64,000 nt of DNA from Clostridiales bacterium. Its GTDB lineage: Bacteria; Bacillota; Clostridia; Oscillospirales; Oscillospiraceae. Below the pieces are notes generated by a model. It made no database searches, was not told the origin of the DNA, and was given only the letters and a program-made list of their open reading frames with translations. Location of the stretch: positions 124,001 to 188,000 of the forward strand of contig CABIXV010000003.1 in assembly GCA_902362775.1 (NCBI GenBank). The letters are read 5' to 3'. Below are positions 60,524 to 64,000 of this stretch, one piece after another (position 1 is the stretch's first letter; each line of letters starts with the position of its first letter). Both the position numbers and the translations under genes were made by a program.

Positions 60524-61960
60524 TTACCGCTCCGGCTCCCGGTCGTGAGACTTGTCCCTTTCCTGTCGGGACAGCTGCTCGGCGGTTTTGCGGAGCCGTT
60601 CCACTGCTTTCAAATCCTCCCTCATGGATTTCATGGCAAGCGAGTCCGTCTGCTTTCCGGCGGTCAGTTGGTCGATCTCCCGCTGCCATGCCTTCGGGGT
60701 GATCCCCTCGCCGCTGTCTTTCAATTCTTTCAGATACCGGGCTGCTGCGTCATACAGGATCAGTTCCCGGCTGTGGCGCTGCTCAAACTGTTCCCGCTTC
60801 TCCGGCTTTACCCTGGCAAGCTGCTTGTGGACAGTCTTATACTCGTTGTACTGCGCCCACATCTCCCCGCGCTCGGTGAGGACAGCGATCCGGCGCTCAG
60901 CCTTAACGATCTCTCGCCGCAGGTCATAGTAACGGGTGTTCATATCTGCGATTTTTTCATGGAGCTGCTGCATGGATTGGATGCCGTTTGCCTGCAAAAA
61001 GCTGAACAGGGCGGCGCTCTCCTGTAAAGCCCGGATTTTGCCGGTGCGGGTGTCGGGCCGCTTGAGCTGCTGCTGGGCCTCCCACAAGTCAATCATGCTG
61101 GGCTGCTGGCCCTCCGGCTTCTCGGCCTCGGCCTTCGACCAGTTGTAGAGGCGGGTAATGCGGGCCTTGATTTCTTTCAGCAGCTTGTTGTCGGCGGCGA
61201 TCTGCCGGTTGACTTCCCCCTTGTCGGTGCGGATGCCGCGCTTCTCCATCTGGCTGGCCGCTGGCCCCAGGTGGACAGAGGGGATTTTATCAATGCCCTG
61301 TCGCTTGTAGCTGCGGTGGTCAATGCGCTCCGGTCTACCGGCAGATTCCAGCGCCCGGTTGGTGTAGGCTGCCCACGCTGCCCGCCAAATCTCCACATTT
61401 CCTTTATCGTTCCAGTCGGTGGTGTCCTCCCGGTGGTTCTTCCAGCCGCCTCTCTCGTCCGGGATACGCCGGCCGTTCTCGTCCAGATCGTATGCCTTGC
61501 GGCACTTTGCGCCCCACTGTCCATTTTCTTTCAGAGGCCGGAGCGTCAGCATGATATGGACATGAGGGTTGCCGGTTCCCTTGTCATGGATAGCAAAGTC
61601 GGCGCACATTCCCTTGTCTACAAAGTTGTCCTTCACATAGGCGCGCACAAGGGCAAGCTGCTGTTCGCCGGACAGTTCACGGGGCAGGGCTGCTTCAATC
61701 TCACGGGCAAGCTGGCTGTCCCTGGCTTTCTCGATCTGCTCCACACTGTTCCAGAGGATAGAACGGTCTGCAAATTCCGGCGGGGCATGGGCGGGCAGCA
61801 TGATTTCCGCATGGACAATGCCGCCTTTCCGGGTGTAGTCGTGGGTCATGCCGTCCCATTCATTTGTCAGCTTGGTTCCGCTGCGGTAAGCAGCTGCGGC
61901 AACGGCAGAACGGCCCGCGCTGCGCTTGATGATACTGACGGGGATATGACAGAAATCTAT
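60524..61960 (-). CDS. MobA/MobL relaxase (MOBQ type), probable ATA start
   Basis: About 478 residues. No ATG occurs before the body of the protein. GGAGG is followed after 8 bases by ATA GAT TTC TGT CAT, so ATA 61960 is the likely start; the GTG at 61969 shares its G with the Shine-Dalgarno. The family core is present: VSIIKRSAGRSAVAAAAYRS, TNEWDGMTHDYTRKGG, and the His motif FAIHDKGTGNPHVHIMLT. C-terminal coiled coil, Lys/Glu/Arg-rich end. Nicks the RSF1010-like oriT at 62113-62153. Confidence 0.88.
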   Translation of the reverse strand: MDFCHIPVSIIKRSAGRSAVAAAAYRSGTKLTNEWDGMTHDYTRKGGIVHAEIMLPAHAPPEFADRSILWNSVEQIEKARDSQLAREIEAALPRELSGEQQLALVRAYVKDNFVDKGMCADFAIHDKGTGNPHVHIMLTLRPLKENGQWGAKCRKAYDLDENGRRIPDERGGWKNHREDTTDWNDKGNVEIWRAAWAAYTNRALESAGRPERIDHRSYKRQGIDKIPSVHLGPAASQMEKRGIRTDKGEVNRQIAADNKLLKEIKARITRLYNWSKAEAEKPEGQQPSMIDLWEAQQQLKRPDTRTGKIRALQESAALFSFLQANGIQSMQQLHEKIADMNTRYYDLRREIVKAERRIAVLTERGEMWAQYNEYKTVHKQLARVKPEKREQFEQRHSRELILYDAAARYLKELKDSGEGITPKAWQREIDQLTAGKQTDSLAMKSMREDLKAVERLRKTAEQLSRQERDKSHDREPER

Positions 61961-62155
61961 GGGGAACACCTCCTTTCAGTGAGGGGATAACAGGCTCTGT
62001 GGAGCCGGACAAACGCAAAGCGGGTGTCTGGCTGCGCAGAGCGCACAAGGGGTTTGGGGAGCGTAGCTTCCCATCGCGGACGAAGTACGCAACAGCCCCG
62101 GCAGGGCGCACGACACCGGCAACGGTGTATAAGTGCGCCCTTGTAGACAAGGGAC
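61961..62155. other. Relaxase-oriT intergenic region
   Basis: Non-coding. Besides oriT it holds GGGGTTTGGGGAGCG, similar in wording to a sequence upstream of mobC in the tet(W) element (near 50980). Confidence 0.5.
62113..62153. other. oriT: Probable oriT with RSF1010-type nick region
   Basis: ACACCG-GCAA-CGGTGT (62113-62128) is an inverted repeat, then TAAGTGCGCCCTT (62130-62142), then CCCTTG-TAGA-CAAGGG (62138-62153). Known MOBQ origins (RSF1010/R1162) have an inverted repeat just before TAAGTGCG/CCCT with the nick at the slash. The adjacent gene is a MOBQ relaxase, which supports the call. Confidence 0.75.
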
Positions 62156-62446
62156 TTATGGCGTGTCCCCGGATTTTGGCAGGTTTGCAGTCAATTCCGC
62201 AGCCCCCGGAAGATGGGACAGGGCAATCAGAAATGTTTTGACCTCCGCGCCGGAAAGGTCGGGAGCCAGCGGGAAAATCCCCTCCAAAACGGCTCCACGC
62301 TCAATCAGGCGGCGGGTGCGAACCCTGCGTTCTTCGTTCCGCTGCTTGTTCTCCAAAATCTTTTTTCGGTTTTCAAGCTGCCGAATCTCCTTCAGGACTT
62401 TCTCCCGTTCTTCTTTTTGGGGGTGGGCTGTAATTTTTTCGTTCAT
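62156..62446 (-). CDS. DUF3847 family protein
   Basis: 96 residues; ATG 62446 behind AGAGGTGCCTGAC. Coiled-coil, charged (EKVLKEIRQLENRKKILEN, RRVRTRRLIERG), typical DUF3847, which accompanies MobA/MobL relaxases next to oriT. Possibly a relaxosome accessory, like MobC. Its stop codon touches the end of oriT. Confidence 0.85.
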   Translation of the reverse strand: MNEKITAHPQKEEREKVLKEIRQLENRKKILENKQRNEERRVRTRRLIERGAVLEGIFPLAPDLSGAEVKTFLIALSHLPGAAELTANLPKSGDTP

Positions 62447-62474
62447 GTCAGGCACCTCTTTTCTTCGGAAATAC

Positions 62475-62936
62475 TCATAGATTGACCGTCCATTTCTGTC
62501 GAGCAAAGTACCGGCGCAGCCTCCGCAGTGCGGCACGGATGGATTTTCCCGCCTGTGATGGTGTGATACCCTCCATTGCGGCAATATCTTTCACTTTCAT
62601 ACCCAGCATATAGCGGGCGTGGACACGGCGGGCCTGCATAGGCGGCAGGGAGGAAATGGCTTCGTACAATCGCCGTATCAGTTCTTCGTATTCGGCTAAT
62701 TCTTCTTTTTCTATCAGGTAGTCCTCCGGCGATGGCTGCGCCCAGCCGATGGCGGCATTTTCGATTCCATCGTTACAATCGAGGGAATAAAACGCCTTAT
62801 ACCGGAACATCTTGCGATCTCTGGCGGCCTCGGCTCTCTTGTCCAGAAGAAACGCTTCGACGATCTCATCGGACACCTCCACAAAAATGTCCTCTTTGCA
62901 AAATGGATAATATTGTTTGAGATTGATGGTCTGCAT
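62475..62936 (-). CDS. Sigma-70 region-4-like regulator (third in a row)
   Basis: 153 residues; ATG 62936 with GAGGG upstream. N-terminus MQTINLKQYYPFCKEDIF parallels the genes at 62947 and 7616. Helix-turn-helix at the end: RVHARYMLGMKVKDIAAME, TPSQAGKSIRAALRRL. Separated by only 10 bases from the preceding gene. Probably regulates the mobilization module. Confidence 0.85.
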   Translation of the reverse strand: MQTINLKQYYPFCKEDIFVEVSDEIVEAFLLDKRAEAARDRKMFRYKAFYSLDCNDGIENAAIGWAQPSPEDYLIEKEELAEYEELIRRLYEAISSLPPMQARRVHARYMLGMKVKDIAAMEGITPSQAGKSIRAALRRLRRYFARQKWTVNL

Positions 62937-62946
62937 AGGCACGCCC

Positions 62947-63399
62947 TCACTCTGTTTGAAAAAGGACATCATAGCAACGGCGCATATTCCGCAGCCCCCG
63001 GTGGATGGCAACGCTGACCTTACTGCTATGGATACCCTCTCTCCGGGCGATTTCCGGCTGCTTGATACCGGCAATGTAGTAGGCGTGAACACGGCGGGCC
63101 TGTGTCGGAGTGGCATGAGCCAGAGCCACCGGCAGAGCTGCAATCAGGTGCAGGCGGGTGGTCATTTCTTCTCGTTCCAGCAAAATATCTTCCGGCGATC
63201 TGCTGTGTTCCAGTGCGTAATTTTCCAGCCAGCTGTATGCGTCCAGAGAGTAGTAGGCGCGGTGGTAGACTTTCCGACGCTCATAGTTCTCCATCTCCCG
63301 CTGGGCCTGATACATCGCTGCCCATACCTCGTCCGTAACATCCACAAACTCGTCATGCCGGTAGTGGGGATACATCCACCGCAGATTGATTGTTTTCAT
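62947..63399 (-). CDS. Sigma-70 region-4-like regulator (second in a row)
   Basis: 150 residues; ATG 63399 behind AGGAGGTAAGCCT. MKTINLRWMYPHYRHDEF at the start; RVHAYYIAGIKQPEIARRE and HSSKVSVAIHRGLRNMRR at the end. Paralogue of 62475 and 7616. The sequence before its start reads PPLRFSGGKP, close to the leader element found before the sigma genes at 7616 and 63503. Confidence 0.85.
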   Translation of the reverse strand: MKTINLRWMYPHYRHDEFVDVTDEVWAAMYQAQREMENYERRKVYHRAYYSLDAYSWLENYALEHSRSPEDILLEREEMTTRLHLIAALPVALAHATPTQARRVHAYYIAGIKQPEIARREGIHSSKVSVAIHRGLRNMRRCYDVLFQTE

Positions 63400-63502
63400 A
63401 GGCTTACCTCCTGAAAATCGGAGAGGCGGGCAGCTCGTCCGCTGTCCGCCCCTCGCTGAGATAAGGGAAATGATCCCTTTCACTTGGTAGCCAGAAAACA
63501 GG

Positions 63503-63916
63503 TCATTCGTTAAGCCTGTTTTCAAAGAAATTTATAAATTTTTTTCTGACTGCCTCCACACTTTGATAAACAGCCACTTTGGAGCAGCCGCACAGCACAC
63601 CGATCTCTGCAAGGCTCAGCCCGTCAAGCGCATAGAACAGGAACCGGCGGCGCTGGGCCTCGGTACAGGTATCCAGCACAGCCATCAGCTCATGCAGCGT
63701 TTCCATACGGCAAAGGTATTCTTCCGGCGTTTCGCCGTAGGCTCCTACACCCTCGGTGGTAATGATGTACTCGTCAAACTCCCGGCCATCCCAATGCCGC
63801 CGCTGTTCATGGAACAGGTTCTCCGTTTTGTGATCGGCCCGGTCAAGAAATTCATAGACTTCCAGCGTAACCTCCACGGTCACAGCTTGTCCGTTATAAT
63901 TGATGGTGACTTCCAT
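63503..63916 (-). CDS. Sigma-70-like regulator (first in a row)
   Basis: 137 residues; ATG 63916 behind GGAGGAAAGGCCG. Less similar to the other two: VTINYNGQAVTVEVTLEVYE at the N-terminus, and a region-4-like helix-turn-helix GLSLAEIGVLCGCSKVAVYQ near residue 105. A hairpin and a conserved leader lie directly upstream. Confidence 0.8.
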   Translation of the reverse strand: MEVTINYNGQAVTVEVTLEVYEFLDRADHKTENLFHEQRRHWDGREFDEYIITTEGVGAYGETPEEYLCRMETLHELMAVLDTCTEAQRRRFLFYALDGLSLAEIGVLCGCSKVAVYQSVEAVRKKFINFFENRLNE

Positions 63917-63929
63917 CGGCCTTTCCTCC

Positions 63930-63980
63930 GTTCAGATTTTTGCGGGAAAATCTGAACGAGGTGGCGGGGAACGGCACCGG
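63930..63980. promoter_or_regulatory. Hairpin and conserved leader upstream of the sigma-like gene
   Basis: GTTCAGATTTT (63930-63940), 6-base loop, AAAATCTGAAC (63947-63957): perfect 11-bp hairpin just upstream of the Shine-Dalgarno, followed by GAGGTGGCGGGGAACG and CACCGG. Same arrangement as 8036-8097, with exactly one extra codon. A short reading frame beginning at ATG 63999 on the minus strand covers it (PVPFPATSFRFSRKN). Confidence 0.6.
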
Positions 63981-64000
63981 GGGCAAGGTTCGGGCCATGT

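Larger units (their letters stand above)
4078..64000. mobile_element. Integrative conjugative element of Tn1549/CTn type, left end in window
   Basis: The left boundary is taken where the alkaline phosphatase stops matching its family, just after the GDHET codons. Inside follow tandem tyrosine recombinases, Xis, cargo, relaxase/MobC and a full set of CTn-type transfer genes (CD1107, CD1108, VirB4, PrgI, VirB6-like, Maff2, VirD4). The right end was not seen. At least one other element (44990-55712) and a further module (from about 56869) are inserted in it. The exact boundary can be off by a few bases, since the attachment core is not resolved. Confidence 0.8.
56869..64000. mobile_element. Second mobilizable module inserted in virD4 (right end outside window)
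   Basis: Begins where VirD4 homology ends; the end carries GACAA-A-TTGTC and an AT-rich terminus. Contents on the minus strand: three sigma-like genes, DUF3847, MOBQ relaxase with oriT, Cys-rich protein, replisome organizer, DnaC-like ATPase, TnpW-like, one hypothetical; on the plus strand a DinJ/YafQ pair. No recombinase is seen inside the window, so an IME with its recombinase at the far end is inferred; an old recombination joint is the alternative. Confidence 0.6.

Noticed and set aside
1..64000. tRNA, rRNA, insertion sequences, or known riboswitch
   Set aside because: I scanned for cloverleaf-like segments, DDE transposases and conserved riboswitch cores and saw none; a covariance-model search would be needed to exclude small RNAs.

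Overview
The window is about 4 kb of chromosome followed by about 60 kb of nested, tightly packed mobile DNA. Gene families (DUF4364, a PLD-type cardiolipin synthase, CD1107/CD1108/CD1845/Maff2 mobile-element proteins, tet(W)) point to a gut Bacillota of class Clostridia, probably near Oscillospiraceae/Flavonifractor. The genus is inferred from family knowledge, not proven. No rRNA, tRNA, CRISPR array or insertion sequence was seen.

Region 1 (1-4077, host): end of a cardiolipin synthase, a Cys-rich hypothetical on the minus strand, a DUF4364 gene behind a clear promoter, a pyridoxamine-oxidase-like flavoprotein, and a secreted alkaline phosphatase lipoprotein. The phosphatase gene breaks off right after its GDHET motif because an integrative conjugative element (ICE) is inserted there.

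Region 2 (4078-56868, ICE backbone of Tn1549/CTn type, nearly all minus strand): two related tyrosine recombinases in tandem and a small Xis; a sigma-like gene; a metal-uptake cargo operon (ECF S, T and A parts, AraC-type regulator, two ABC half-transporters, DtxR/MntR-type repressor) with a GTTAGC-type operator at its promoter; a MOBP-like relaxase and MobC; a 2,927-residue antirestriction-methylase-helicase protein carrying a second gene (tnpV) in another frame; a CHC2 primase-like fusion, topoisomerase III, and the mating-channel genes (CD1107, CD1108, VirB4, PrgI, VirB6-like, Maff2, VirD4).

Region 3 (about 44990-55712): a 10.7 kb integrative mobilizable element (IME) with a large serine recombinase, TnpW, DnaC-like ATPase, replisome organizer, relaxase, MobC, sigma/HTH pair, methyltransferase and tet(W). 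It splits the Maff2 gene; both halves can be read on either side.

Region 4 (about 56869-64000, runs off the window): a second mobilization module (TnpW-like, DnaC-like ATPase, replisome organizer, DinJ/YafQ toxin-antitoxin, MOBQ relaxase with an RSF1010-like oriT, DUF3847, three sigma-like genes). It abuts the C-terminal third of VirD4, whose N-terminal part with Walker A is not in the window.

Together the window holds three relaxases, two replication-start modules and at least two insertions inside conjugation genes. As seen here the ICE lacks intact Maff2 and VirD4, so it may depend on excision of the inner elements or on helper functions. Recurrent small-scale features are non-ATG starts at ideal Shine-Dalgarno spacing, overprinted genes, and a short conserved peptide-like leader in front of two sigma genes.
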